A stretch of 64,000 nucleotides of DNA from Idiomarina zobellii (GTDB taxonomy: Bacteria; Pseudomonadota; Gammaproteobacteria; Enterobacterales; Alteromonadaceae): assembly GCF_900100855.1 (NCBI RefSeq), contig NZ_FNCB01000014.1:1-64000 (forward strand), written 5' to 3'. Made by a program: the position numbers and the translations under genes. The notes beneath the pieces are model-generated. The model saw only the letters and a list, made by a program, of their open reading frames with translations. It made no database searches and was not told the origin of the DNA. Shown here in pieces: positions 23,739-32,588 of the stretch (position 1 is the stretch's first letter; each line of letters begins with the position of its first letter).

Positions 23739-26270
23739 CTAAAAACTAACTGTGACCGAGTCACAGGCCTCTGTGCCTGCTTCACACAGTTGGTAAACAA
23801 CATCGCTACCATCTGAATCAAAGCGATCACGAACGCGACCCGTATTTGACAGTGTCTCAACAAACTCACCGTTGCGATACAAGTCGACGTCACCTGCAGC
23901 GCCTGACCAGCGAAGGTCGACTAAAGCAGTGCCACTACGCAATAAGCGAGAACGATAAACATCCAACTCGATGTCCGTCAGACTAACGGTTACCGACTGC
24001 GTGACTGTGTCTGACAATTCAGTAGCGTCAGTCACTGTTAGCGTCACATCGTAAGTACCTTCTTGAGAGTATGCATAAACAGGGTTTGCTTCGGTTGAAG
24101 TGCTGCCATCACCAAACTCCCAGAAGTAGCTTTCGATGTCGCCATCATTATCGCTTGAGGTGTTGGTAAAGTTGACAGTCAGGTCCTCAACACTCGTCTC
24201 AAAACCTGCTACTGGCGCATCTGGTAAACCATCGTCTTCTTCAACGGCGGTCAGAGTTAATGACCAGTTGTTAAGAGTACCCGTATCAGCACCCGCATTA
24301 TCCGACACATTCAGAGTCCAATCACCAGTCATGTCTTCGCCATTAAAGGTATCGACAGTCCAAGTGGCAACCAGATCATCTTCACTACTACCAGCGCGGT
24401 CGTGCAAGGTTTGGGTCGTACCTTCAGGTGAAGTCAATGTAACAATCAAATCACCTCGCCATGTATGAGTGATATCAACGCTCACTTCAGCACCGAAAAC
24501 GATACCGGTTTCAGGCACATTGATAACACGGCTGATACCGTTGCTGTCATCATCCGGGATATCTGCATTTGGTACATCTTCATAGTAAAAGTCAGAAAGA
24601 CCTTGCGGAAGCACGTATACAGTAGCACTTACGTCGCGAGTCATTTCGCCCGTTTCTACATCGGTACCGCTAACGGTAATAACGTACTCACCCCACGCAG
24701 TTTCTTCCGTTGTCGTCACTTGTACGTCAACAGTTTCGCCGTTTTGCGCTTGGTTCGAAGACAGAGAAACGTCTAGCTGAGGTTCAGCAGAAACACTTAA
24801 GTCAACCGCACCAGACCAGTCAGCAATGCTGCCAACATCTAGCGTTAGCGTTGTGCTGTCACCGGCAACAATTTCTTGATTCGAAGGCGCAAGTGTTAAC
24901 CGGTAGGCTGGATCTGGGTCCGCTGCAATTAGCGCATTTAACGCATTTAAGCGGTTGCCCGACACGGTTTTACCGGCCAATGCAGGAATGCTCTCACCAG
25001 AGTCCATCAAAATTTGCTTAACTTCAGACACGCTCAAGTGTGGGGCAATAGACCACACCAAGCCAGCCACACCGGCTACGTGCGGGCTCGCCATAGACGT
25101 GCCTGATGCAGTCGCGTAACCACCATCCAAGTATGTTGACAGAATTTCAGTACCTGGTGCACCTAAGTCCACGGAAACAGCCCCATAGGTTGACGAAGCA
25201 GCCATTGAGTCAGTTCGTGTGGTGTTCGCTACGTTAACAATACCGTCCAGGTCATAACCGCCTGGATAGCTTGCCGTAACATCAGAGTCAATTCCGTCGT
25301 TACCTGCCGCAGACACAAACATAATGCCTTGGTCGATGCTGTCAGCAATAGCGGTTTTAAGTGACTCAGAGTATGCACCGCCACCCCATGAGTTATTCGT
25401 CGCAACTAAGTTAACACCGTGGTTCACTTTCAGGTTGGTCATGTAATCGATACATTCAATAGCCGCGGAGGTGCTACCTGATCCAGAAGCGTCTAAGAAT
25501 TGACAACCAACAATTTCAACGTCCCAGTTAACACCGGCTACGCCTTCACCATTGTTTGAACTTGCGCCAATAGTACCTGCAACGTGCGTACCATGGCCAT
25601 TTTCATCCATTGGGTCACCATTACCATTAACCGCAGAGTAACCATAACAGTCATCGACTACACCGTTACCGTCATCATCTTGACCATTGTCACAAACTTC
25701 GCCCGGGTTAACCCACATATTACCGGCTAAGTCTGGGTGCGTATAATCAACACCTGAATCGATAACACCAATAACTACGTTTGAGTCGCCTGTCGTGATA
25801 TCCCATGCTGGACGCGCATCAATATCAACACCTGGCGTACCGCCACTTTGACCCGTATTTTCTAACGCCCACATATCACTAAAACCTGGGTCATCAGGAG
25901 TTGCTAAGATATTGAAGTTAGAGCTTTTCGTGTCATTAATTGAAATGATGTAGTTTGGTTCAGCAACATCTACTAACGGGTGGTTCGATAAGCGTTTAAT
26001 AAGAGCATCACGCTGTTTTGCGTTACGAACATTGACCTTCGCAATTCGGCCATCTGCGATATTACGCATCGCAATATCACGACCACGATTATCCAAGGCT
26101 CGTAACGTACCACCTGCGCGGCTTATTAAATCTTGACGCTGCTCCTTTGTCGCTGAGTGCTTAAATACCACCAGCAATGAATCATCGTCCGCCTGTTTAC
26201 CATTCGCCGCAGCAGCACCTGTTGCGAGCGCCATGGATACGCCGACGACTAATTTTTTCAAATTCGTCAT
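23739..26270 (-). CDS. Secreted subtilisin-like protease with P-domain and PKD domain
   Basis: This 843-residue S8 serine protease has a signal peptide (1-22), an inhibitor-I9 propeptide (about 30-110) and a catalytic domain with Asp171 (VIDSGVDYTHPD), His226 (NGHGTHVAG) and Ser392 (GTSMASPHVAG). A beta-sandwich linker is followed by a proprotein-convertase P-domain (about 555-675), a PKD domain (about 683-765; FWEFGDGSTS) and a short final sandwich. An acidic Ca-binding-like insert, NGQDDDGNGVVDD, lies near residue 195. The protein is expected to be exported and to degrade extracellular protein. Marine Alteromonadales commonly carry such enzymes. Transcribed alone. Confidence 0.93.
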   Translation of the reverse strand: MTNLKKLVVGVSMALATGAAAANGKQADDDSLLVVFKHSATKEQRQDLISRAGGTLRALDNRGRDIAMRNIADGRIAKVNVRNAKQRDALIKRLSNHPLVDVAEPNYIISINDTKSSNFNILATPDDPGFSDMWALENTGQSGGTPGVDIDARPAWDITTGDSNVVIGVIDSGVDYTHPDLAGNMWVNPGEVCDNGQDDDGNGVVDDCYGYSAVNGNGDPMDENGHGTHVAGTIGASSNNGEGVAGVNWDVEIVGCQFLDASGSGSTSAAIECIDYMTNLKVNHGVNLVATNNSWGGGAYSESLKTAIADSIDQGIMFVSAAGNDGIDSDVTASYPGGYDLDGIVNVANTTRTDSMAASSTYGAVSVDLGAPGTEILSTYLDGGYATASGTSMASPHVAGVAGLVWSIAPHLSVSEVKQILMDSGESIPALAGKTVSGNRLNALNALIAADPDPAYRLTLAPSNQEIVAGDSTTLTLDVGSIADWSGAVDLSVSAEPQLDVSLSSNQAQNGETVDVQVTTTEETAWGEYVITVSGTDVETGEMTRDVSATVYVLPQGLSDFYYEDVPNADIPDDDSNGISRVINVPETGIVFGAEVSVDITHTWRGDLIVTLTSPEGTTQTLHDRAGSSEDDLVATWTVDTFNGEDMTGDWTLNVSDNAGADTGTLNNWSLTLTAVEEDDGLPDAPVAGFETSVEDLTVNFTNTSSDNDGDIESYFWEFGDGSTSTEANPVYAYSQEGTYDVTLTVTDATELSDTVTQSVTVSLTDIELDVYRSRLLRSGTALVDLRWSGAAGDVDLYRNGEFVETLSNTGRVRDRFDSDGSDVVYQLCEAGTEACDSVTVSF

Positions 26271-26583
26271 TCTTCCTTCCTCATTATTATTGTAGGAATT
26301 TCATTCAAATGTGCGTACTACTCATCTCGTCACTAAAAAAATAAGTAGCATATTTTCCACAGCAATTTACGCCAAAAGTTAGAGATTTACGTTTTTTAAC
26401 GATAAATACGACAAAGGGACTAGGACATCTAGGTGGGCTTACACAAAGAAACAGTGTAACTAACTGTATTAAATGAAAATTTACGTTCAACAACAATTTT
26501 AAAAATACACCATTCATACGATTGTTGAGTGAAAAGCAATCGCTATTCTTGTTAGCGGAATTATTAACAAAAGGTGTTCCGCT
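26271..26583. promoter_or_regulatory. Divergent intergenic region between the subtilase and curli genes
   Basis: These 313 AT-rich bases must hold both promoters. I see an inverted repeat TTACAC-N9-GTGTAA at 26439-26459 and three copies of ATTTACG at 26365, 26385 and 26479 (the last two extend to ATTTACGTT). None matches a known site with certainty. A minus-strand open frame across it has no ribosome-binding site and is not believed. AAAAGGTG before 26584 is the csgB ribosome-binding site. Confidence 0.35.
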
Positions 26584-26994
26584 TTGACTATTTTTAAACA
26601 ACTTTTAGCAGCAACAGTGGTCATGTTGGTCTCTCTTCCAGGAGCAGCCTCTGACATTCCTGTTGCTTTAGCAGGGTTACTGGAGCGGCAGTCCCTTGCA
26701 AACCATGCGGAAATTGCTCAGCTAGGCTCATATAACCTCACTTCACTTGCCCAGGCAGGCGAGCAAAACTACGCGTATCTCGCTCAGTATGGGTTGGAAA
26801 ATACCCTGACAGTCGAGCAGCAAGGGTTCAATAATTCTGTCACTGCAGAGCAGTCTGGACGCAGTAATTCAGCGACCATTCTTCAAGTTGGTGCTAACAA
26901 TGTTATTCAGCTTCAACAACTTGGTGATGGCAACTCAATAACCATTCAGCAGACGGGTGCTGCCGCTGAAATGTCCATCACGCAGTTCAAATAA
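26584..26994 (+). CDS. csgB: Curlin nucleator CsgB
   Basis: This 136-residue secreted protein has a signal peptide (MTIFKQLLAATVVMLVSLPG, cleaved around AAS) and about five curlin repeats, with Gln-x-Gly-x-x-Asn units such as EQQGFNNSVTAEQSGRSN. The short length, few repeats and position ahead of the large repeat protein make it the CsgB nucleator and not the major subunit. The start is TTG at 26584, supported by AAAAGGTG six bases upstream; no ATG gives a complete signal peptide. csgA follows 22 bases downstream. Confidence 0.85.
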   Translation: MTIFKQLLAATVVMLVSLPGAASDIPVALAGLLERQSLANHAEIAQLGSYNLTSLAQAGEQNYAYLAQYGLENTLTVEQQGFNNSVTAEQSGRSNSATILQVGANNVIQLQQLGDGNSITIQQTGAAAEMSITQFK

Positions 26995-27016
26995 GAACAA
27001 TCAACGGAGAACAATC

Positions 27017-28504
27017 ATGTCTAATACAATCCTTAAAAAAAGTGCAGTTGCTTTAGCGTTAACCTTAGCGTTTTCAGGTTATGCGGCGGCAGAAGCACAC
27101 ATTGCTGTTGTAAACCAAGATTCATCAGAAGCAGTTGAATCGGGCAACAACATGTATATCGAGCAAGGTGGTTTCTTAAACTGGGCTTACGCTGACCAAT
27201 ACGGTGAAGGAAACGACACTTTCTTGTTACAGCTAGACAGCCTTCAAGAAGCATACGCTTATGTCACTGGTGACTTTAACTTAGTGGAAGGCGAACAGTA
27301 TGGCTTCTGGAACACCTTAGATTCAGATATTCAAGGTGACGAGAACGTATTATCAAGCTTTCAGGAAGGTGACTACAACGTTGCTGAAGTATTCCTTACA
27401 GGTAATGCCAATACAGCTATTGTCGAACAGTCAGGTAGCGCTAATACTGCAGGCATTGATTTAGCAGGCGACTACAACAGCGCGTCTATCGCTCAATCAG
27501 GCGACCTTAACTGGGCAAACTTCCAAATCGAAGGTAGCGATAACTACTTTGAAGCAAATCAGTCAGGTTCTTCTAACGAAGCCGGTTACTTCACTGCAAC
27601 TGGCAACATGAACACATTCATTGCGGATCAAGAAGGTGACGGAAACGTTGGCGGTGTTGTTGGTGCTAACGGCGATATGAATGAAGTCTATGTCCAACAA
27701 TTTGGTTCAGCTAACATCTTCATCGCGCAAAGTCTTTCGGGTAATGAAAACTTCGTTGATGTTTATCAAGACGGCTCAAGTAACGAGTTTCTTATCCAGC
27801 CAATTCAAGGTGATGTCAACGAAATCGTTGTTAATCAGGAAGGCAACACTAACGTTGTTGAAGCAGCTACCGGCATGATCGGTAACTACAATACCGTTGA
27901 CGCTGACCAAAATGGTGATAACAACTACGCCGTGTTCGCTACCGAAGGTGATGATCACATCATCGAAATGGATCAGCGCGGCGATAACAACATTGCGGTT
28001 GCAGAGTCTTATGGCTCTTTCAACGATATCTATATCTCTAGCCGCGGTGATGAAAACTTTAACGGTGTTGCTCTGATTGGCTCTGGTAACGAAGCTGATA
28101 GCCGACAAATTGGTGATGTAAATACCGCAGAGATTGTTATCGTCGGCGACGACAATGACCTTTACTCTCGTCAACACGGTGACAGTAACACCTTGCTTGC
28201 CTACTCTTACGATGCGGGAACCACTTCAGGTAACGAGTTGCAATCTACGCAAACCGGTGACATCAACTTAATTGATACCATTATCGGTGGTAGCGACAAT
28301 GTTATTGCCTTTGCTCAAGAAGGTAACAGCAACGTTATCGCTGGCGATGAAGGTTCATTTATTGTTGGTGGCAATGGTGGTAATGTTGATATTCAACAAA
28401 TTGGTAACAATAACGTTGTTACAGGTGGTCAACTTAGCGATAGCAACACAATGAGTGTTTATCAGCAAGGCGATTACAACGTAGCAACCGTCGTTCAGTA
28501 CTAA
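27017..28504 (+). CDS. csgA: Very large curlin (CsgA-like) with about 20 repeats
   Basis: This 495-residue protein has a signal peptide (1-26, SGYAAAEA) and then about 20 units of 22-24 residues with the curlin pattern N-x5-Q-x-G-x2-N, for example NTAIVEQSGSANTAGIDLAGDY. E. coli CsgA is 151 residues with five repeats. Several units replace the strand Gln (GSFNDIYISSRGDEN), and many carry Asp or Glu, giving a strongly acidic fibre subunit. Two units have longer turns near the C-terminus. The ATG at 27017 with ACGGAGA six bases before it is preferred to an open extension into csgB. A strong terminator follows. Confidence 0.88.
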   Translation: MSNTILKKSAVALALTLAFSGYAAAEAHIAVVNQDSSEAVESGNNMYIEQGGFLNWAYADQYGEGNDTFLLQLDSLQEAYAYVTGDFNLVEGEQYGFWNTLDSDIQGDENVLSSFQEGDYNVAEVFLTGNANTAIVEQSGSANTAGIDLAGDYNSASIAQSGDLNWANFQIEGSDNYFEANQSGSSNEAGYFTATGNMNTFIADQEGDGNVGGVVGANGDMNEVYVQQFGSANIFIAQSLSGNENFVDVYQDGSSNEFLIQPIQGDVNEIVVNQEGNTNVVEAATGMIGNYNTVDADQNGDNNYAVFATEGDDHIIEMDQRGDNNIAVAESYGSFNDIYISSRGDENFNGVALIGSGNEADSRQIGDVNTAEIVIVGDDNDLYSRQHGDSNTLLAYSYDAGTTSGNELQSTQTGDINLIDTIIGGSDNVIAFAQEGNSNVIAGDEGSFIVGGNGGNVDIQQIGNNNVVTGGQLSDSNTMSVYQQGDYNVATVVQY

Positions 28505-28525
28505 TTTCAGTATTGGCTCGATAGT

Positions 28526-28555
28526 AAAGCGGCTACTTTCAGGTAGCCGCTTTTT
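28526..28555 (+). terminator. Intrinsic terminator after csgA
   Basis: AAAGCGGCTAC and GTAGCCGCTTT form an 11-bp perfect stem with a 6-base loop followed by Ts. It lies between csgA and csgE and probably lets the subunit genes be expressed far above csgEFG by partial read-through. Confidence 0.85.
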
Positions 28556-28563
28556 AGGCTCTT

Positions 28564-28941
28564 ATGATTAAAAAACTCTTTTTTATAATAATTTTAATAA
28601 CGCCATTTAGTCATGCCGATGAGATAGAGCTAGGTGGTATGGTTTTAGACCGAACGATATCTCGTTTTGGTAAAGACTTTTTCTTCTATTACACAAGTTA
28701 TTGGCGGGATATTCCGTCAACCAACGGTATTACCGTCGTCGTCAACGAGCGCGTTTACCCACAAGCTGGAACCTATTTGTGGGTAGAAATGGAACAAAAG
28801 AAAGTGTTCGAGACCTATTTTGGGCGACGCCAGAACGACGTTAAAAAATTAGCCGAACAGGCCATCCTTATTAGTATTAACGAAGTCGCTCGCATTAAAG
28901 CTGACTCCGTTTTCGACTCGCCAGACAATAATGAATTTTAA
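28564..28941 (+). CDS. csgE: Curli secretion specificity factor CsgE
   Basis: This 125-residue periplasmic protein has a signal peptide (cleaved after SHA) and the CsgE core: ELGGMVLDRTISRFGKDFFF, NERVYPQAGTYLWV and the C-terminal FETYFGRRQNDVKKLAEQA. CsgE caps the CsgG pore and directs curlins to it. It starts eight bases after the csgA terminator. The stop at 28941 comes 13 bases before csgF. Confidence 0.9.
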   Translation: MIKKLFFIIILITPFSHADEIELGGMVLDRTISRFGKDFFFYYTSYWRDIPSTNGITVVVNERVYPQAGTYLWVEMEQKKVFETYFGRRQNDVKKLAEQAILISINEVARIKADSVFDSPDNNEF

Positions 28942-28954
28942 CAAGGCGTTAATT

Positions 28955-29341
28955 ATGAAAAAACTCTCAACTGTTACTTTGGTTCTACTACTCACTTCGG
29001 CATCAGTGAGTGCAACAGAGATAGTCTATCAGCCAATAAACCCAAGTTTCGGCGGTAACCCTATGAATGGCAGCTTCCTTCTGCAAAAAGCTCAAAGCCA
29101 AAATGCTCATACCGCGCCGGATGAAGGCCGCTCTTTTGTTGATAGGTTCCGCGACGCCCTCGAACGCAACATTATCAACTCTCTTACTCGGCGTATTGCC
29201 GACGGCGAAATTGTCGAAGGGTTATATGACACCGGTGAGTACACCGTAGAAGTTATTGGGCAACCTGACGGCAGCGTTCTGGTTTACATAACGCATAACG
29301 AGACCGGTGAGCAAACTGTCATTACCATGCCAGCGATTTAA
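28955..29341 (+). CDS. csgF: Curli assembly factor CsgF
   Basis: This 128-residue exported protein has a signal peptide (ending VSA). The mature N-terminus TEIVYQPINPSFGGNPMNGS is the conserved segment that inserts into the CsgG pore, and the C-terminal half contacts CsgB at the surface. The ATG at 28955 is chosen because AAGG lies upstream and the signal peptide starts there; an in-frame ATG at 28931 overlaps csgE. Length equals the family norm. Confidence 0.9.
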   Translation: MKKLSTVTLVLLLTSASVSATEIVYQPINPSFGGNPMNGSFLLQKAQSQNAHTAPDEGRSFVDRFRDALERNIINSLTRRIADGEIVEGLYDTGEYTVEVIGQPDGSVLVYITHNETGEQTVITMPAI

Positions 29342-29353
29342 AAGAGAGTAACC

Positions 29354-30115
29354 ATGAATATTCGTATTATTACTTTACTATGTTTAACGTTGGCAGTGTC
29401 AGGTTGTGCGATGATGCCAAAGCCAACCGATTTAAACATTACCCCAGCTGAAATCGACGCACCGAGTTCAATGATGGTTACGCTTCAGAAGCAGCCGGTG
29501 CCAAAAAGCCGGATTCCTGTTTCGGTGTACGCTTTTCGTGATCAAACCGGGCAATATAAACCACAGGCTAATGTCTCAAGCTTCTCAACAGCGGTGACCC
29601 AAGGTGCAACCTCCATGCTGACACAGATGCTGCTTGAGTCTGGTTGGTTTCTGCCAATGGAGCGTGAAAACCTTCAAAATCTGCTGACTGAACGTAAAAT
29701 TCACAACTCCAGTAAAGACTCTGACTTACCGCCGTTAAGAGAGGCCAGACTGCTGCTTGAAGGTGGCATTATTAGCTATGACACTAACGTCAGTACCGGT
29801 GGTATCGGCGCTGAATACTTTGGCATCGGGGCGTCAGAACTTTACCGTGAAGATCAGGTCTCGGTGTACTTGCGCGCCGTCGACGTTTACACGGGCCAGG
29901 TGCTGCTATCGGTATCAGCTAACAAGAAGGTCTTCTCACAAGAGCTAAGAGCGGGGTTATTCCGCTATGTTTCTTTAAACCGTTTAGCGGAATTCGAAGG
30001 TGGCTACTCCACGAATGAGCCAGTGCAACTTTCTGTGAAACAAGCGATGGAAAAAGCGTTAGTAGAATTGATAGAAAAAGGGCAGGAGCGAGGCTTTTGG
30101 CGGGCAGATAGCTAG
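29354..30115 (+). CDS. csgG: Curli export pore lipoprotein CsgG
   Basis: This 253-residue outer-membrane lipoprotein has its lipobox AVSGC with Cys18. CsgG landmarks include VYAFRDQTGQYKP, SGWFLPMEREN LQNLLTER (two adjacent pieces) and the membrane-spanning hairpins around GGIISYDTNVSTGGIGAEYFG. Nonamers of this protein form the curlin export channel. AGAGAG precedes the ATG, 12 bases after csgF. A convergent csgD lies ten bases beyond its stop, and its terminator appears to be inside csgD. Confidence 0.93.
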   Translation: MNIRIITLLCLTLAVSGCAMMPKPTDLNITPAEIDAPSSMMVTLQKQPVPKSRIPVSVYAFRDQTGQYKPQANVSSFSTAVTQGATSMLTQMLLESGWFLPMERENLQNLLTERKIHNSSKDSDLPPLREARLLLEGGIISYDTNVSTGGIGAEYFGIGASELYREDQVSVYLRAVDVYTGQVLLSVSANKKVFSQELRAGLFRYVSLNRLAEFEGGYSTNEPVQLSVKQAMEKALVELIEKGQERGFWRADS

Positions 30116-30125
30116 TGCCTGCTCG

Positions 30126-30773
30126 TTAATTAGTTGACGCGTAACTCGCCCACTTCAAAAGCTCGACTCTGTTACGCGCACCTGTCTTTCGGAAAATCGA
30201 AGACAGGTGCGTTTTCACAGTATGTGCACTGATATTCAGCTGCTCACCAATTTCTTTATTTCTGGCGCCGGTACCAACCAACTCGATAATTTTTAACTCT
30301 TGTGGTGTTAAAGAGCTTATCTGTGAGAAAGACGTAGCCGTGTCATCATCAGCATGACGGCGCAACATCATTTCTTCTATTTTGTCTGACAGTAATGATC
30401 GCGGGTAATAAAGTTCGCCCTGGCTAATCACCTTCAATGCGGTTAGCACCCGGTCTAAATGTTCATTTTCATAGATAATGCCGCGCGCACCTAAATTCAG
30501 AGCCTGCGAAGGCTTAACAGAATCCGGCTTCACATTCACCAAAAACAGGGCGTAGCCCTTTGCAAGCGCAGCGACTTCATTCGCTGTGCTCGTCCGTGAT
30601 AATTGCTCAGAGCTTAACGAGTACGCAACCATAATCTCTTTATCTGGAATCTGGTTAAGTAACTCATGTAGGCTTAGATGAATTACTTCGATTTCCAGTG
30701 ACTCTGCAAGTAAAGCAAAGTTCTGCGTCCGTTTTTGGTGTTCAATTAGAGCAAGTTGAGAAAAGCGCGTCAT
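30126..30773 (-). CDS. csgD: CsgD-like LuxR-family regulator
   Basis: This 215-residue protein has an N-terminal receiver-like domain lacking the acidic phosphorylation pocket and a C-terminal GerE helix-turn-helix (SLTPQELKIIELVGTG, then ISAHTVKTHLSSIFRKTG). Its place beside the curli genes makes it the likely activator of csgBA. In E. coli csgD heads csgDEFG; here it stands alone, convergent with csgG. Its upstream region contains three consecutive palindromes. The 3' third of the gene overlaps a terminator serving the opposite strand. Confidence 0.82.
   Translation of the reverse strand: MTRFSQLALIEHQKRTQNFALLAESLEIEVIHLSLHELLNQIPDKEIMVAYSLSSEQLSRTSTANEVAALAKGYALFLVNVKPDSVKPSQALNLGARGIIYENEHLDRVLTALKVISQGELYYPRSLLSDKIEEMMLRRHADDDTATSFSQISSLTPQELKIIELVGTGARNKEIGEQLNISAHTVKTHLSSIFRKTGARNRVELLKWASYASTN
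30177..30215 (+). terminator. csgEFG terminator embedded in the csgD coding sequence
   Basis: CGCACCTGTCTT at 30177-30188 pairs perfectly with AAGACAGGTGCG at 30200-30211, with an inner CG/CG pair, and is followed by TTTT on the plus strand. It is a strong intrinsic terminator for transcription leaving csgG, although it lies within codons of the convergent csgD gene. Confidence 0.7.
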
Positions 30774-30893
30774 AACACCCCTTAGAACCGACTACAAAGA
30801 CTTTCAATTCTTGTTTACATTTTTTATACGAAAGTCATGACCCTTTATAATAGCAAAAAAGCATCACTTGGAAGGTAGCGCGGGCAAACAATA

Positions 30894-30942
30894 TGTAACA
30901 ATTTGTTACAACCCTTAAAAATTAAAGGGTTCGCAATGCGAA
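30894..30942. promoter_or_regulatory. Three consecutive palindromes upstream of csgD
   Basis: TGTAACAA-T-TTGTTACA (30894-30910) is a perfect 8-bp-arm palindrome. It abuts AACCCTT/AAGGGTT (30910-30916 with 30925-30931), and then comes TTCGCA-A-TGCGAA (30930-30942). They lie 120-170 bases upstream of csgD and about 200 before sufB. The spacing suggests a compact operator array for csgD control. The first resembles TyrR/CRP-like half-sites only loosely. The rest of 30774-31082 holds no gene I can support. Confidence 0.55.
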
Positions 30943-31082
30943 TTATACGACTCATTTTGTTATTTAAAGTCTACATGAATTATCAAAAAAGCCAAATCCT
31001 ACCAGCCCCAAAGCTCCAACCTAAGGCGACAAATTATGCAAACAAACGTATAATGCGCGCAGCTTAAAACAAGGCTTCGGAT

Positions 31083-31115
31083 AAAGTTGAGTGTTTTAGT
31101 CAGGTATTTTATAAT
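31083..31115 (+). promoter_or_regulatory. suf promoter with type-1 IscR box
   Basis: A -35 TTGAGT (31087-31092), a 17-base spacer and a perfect -10 TATAAT (31110-31115) form a strong promoter 34 bases before the sufB ATG. Over the -35 and spacer, positions 31083-31107 match the 25-base type-1 IscR consensus (ATASYYGACTRWWWYAGTCRRSTAT as I recall it) at 23 positions, including the whole right half TAGTCAGGTAT. [2Fe-2S]-IscR bound here would block RNA polymerase. No iscR gene is in the window. Confidence 0.75.
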
Positions 31116-31148
31116 ACTCAGTATTCGCATATAAGTAAGGTGGTAAAC

Positions 31149-32585
31149 ATGAGCGAACAAATTGATCAGGCTCTAGAACGTAAATACGATGCTGGGTTTG
31201 TGTCTGAAATAGAGTCGGAAACCTTTGCTCCCGGTTTAAACGAGGATGTCATTCGCCGTTTATCGGAAATAAAGGGGGAACCGGAGTGGATGACCGAATG
31301 GCGTCTGCAGGCCTACCGCAAATGGCTGAAAATGGATGAGCCCGAATGGGCGCATGTCGACTACCCAAAAGTCGATTATCAGTCTATTTCTTATTACTCA
31401 GCACCTAAGAGCATGAAAGATAAACCCAAGTCGCTCGACGAAGTTGATCCTGAGCTTTTACGCACTTATGAAAAGCTGGGCATTCCTTTGCACGAGCAAG
31501 AAATGCTAGCAGGTGTTGCAGTTGATGCCGTATTCGACTCGGTTTCCGTGGTGACCACCTTCCGCGAGAAGCTAGAGGAAGCCGGCGTTATTTTCTGCCC
31601 AATTTCCGAAGCTCTTCACAAATACCCAGAGCTCGTGAAGAAGTACCTTGGAACCGTGGTTCCAAAAGGCGACAACTTCTTTGCGGCGTTAAACAGTGCG
31701 GTGTTTACCGACGGCTCGTTTGTTTATATTCCAAAAGGCGTTCGCTGCCCGATGGAACTATCAACCTACTTCCGTATAAACGAGCAGAATACGGGTCAGT
31801 TCGAGCGCACACTGATTATTGCCGAAGAAGGCAGTTACGTCAGCTACCTCGAAGGCTGTACGGCACCGCAACGTGACGAAAACCAACTGCACGCAGCAGT
31901 GGTTGAGCTTGTCGCACTAGATGATGCTGAGATTAAATACTCGACCGTACAAAACTGGTACCCGGGTGACGAAGACGGTAAAGGTGGTATTTATAACTTT
32001 GTAACCAAGCGCGGATTGTGTGAGAAAAACGCAAAAATCTCCTGGACTCAGGTTGAGACAGGCTCAGCGGTTACCTGGAAATACCCAAGCTGCATTCTTA
32101 AAGGTGACAACAGCGTCGGTGAATTTTACTCAGTCGCCCTCACCCGCGGTAAACAGCAGGCCGATACCGGTACTAAGATGATCCACTTAGGTAAAAACAC
32201 CAAGTCGACCATCATCTCCAAAGGTATTTCTGCCGGTCGCAGTAATAACGCATACCGTGGTTTGGTCCGCATGGGTCCTGGCGCTGAAGGCGCGCGTAAC
32301 TTTACCGAATGTGACTCGCTGCTTATTGGCGACCAATGTGGCGCACACACATTCCCGTATATCGAAAGCAGCAATCCAACCGCGATTGTTGAACACGAAG
32401 CCACCACCTCTAAGGTGAGTGACGACCAACTCTTTTTATGTCAGCAACGAGGCCTCGACCCTGAAAAAGCAGTCTCAATGATTGTGAATGGCTTCTGTAA
32501 GGAAGTATTCCGCGAACTGCCAATGGAGTTCGCTGTGGAAGCCGGTAAGTTGCTTGAAATCAGTCTTGAAGGTTCAGTGGGGTAA
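31149..32585 (+). CDS. sufB: Fe-S cluster scaffold subunit SufB
   Basis: This 478-residue cytosolic protein is the first gene of a seven-gene suf operon. SufB with SufC and SufD forms the SufBC2D scaffold on which Fe-S clusters are built. The conserved segments [32 protein letters not shown] and [20 protein letters not shown] are all present. The ATG at 31149 has TAAGG eight bases upstream; an in-frame GTG three codons earlier is less likely. Three bases separate it from sufC. Confidence 0.96.
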   Translation: MSEQIDQALERKYDAGFVSEIESETFAPGLNEDVIRRLSEIKGEPEWMTEWRLQAYRKWLKMDEPEWAHVDYPKVDYQSISYYSAPKSMKDKPKSLDEVDPELLRTYEKLGIPLHEQEMLAGVAVDAVFDSVSVVTTFREKLEEAGVIFCPISEALHKYPELVKKYLGTVVPKGDNFFAALNSAVFTDGSFVYIPKGVRCPMELSTYFRINEQNTGQFERTLIIAEEGSYVSYLEGCTAPQRDENQLHAAVVELVALDDAEIKYSTVQNWYPGDEDGKGGIYNFVTKRGLCEKNAKISWTQVETGSAVTWKYPSCILKGDNSVGEFYSVALTRGKQQADTGTKMIHLGKNTKSTIISKGISAGRSNNAYRGLVRMGPGAEGARNFTECDSLLIGDQCGAHTFPYIESSNPTAIVEHEATTSKVSDDQLFLCQQRGLDPEKAVSMIVNGFCKEVFRELPMEFAVEAGKLLEISLEGSVG

Positions 32586-32588
32586 GAC

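Noticed and set aside
26305-26601. Minus-strand open frame of 98 codons between the subtilase and csgB
   Set aside because: It overlaps the csgB start, has no ribosome-binding site and no protein-like pattern, and falls in AT-rich promoter DNA.
27100-28500. Repetitive DNA resembling a tandem repeat array or CRISPR
   Set aside because: The periodicity is about 66 bases and follows the 22-residue curlin repeats in one long ORF. There are no identical repeats with unique spacers.
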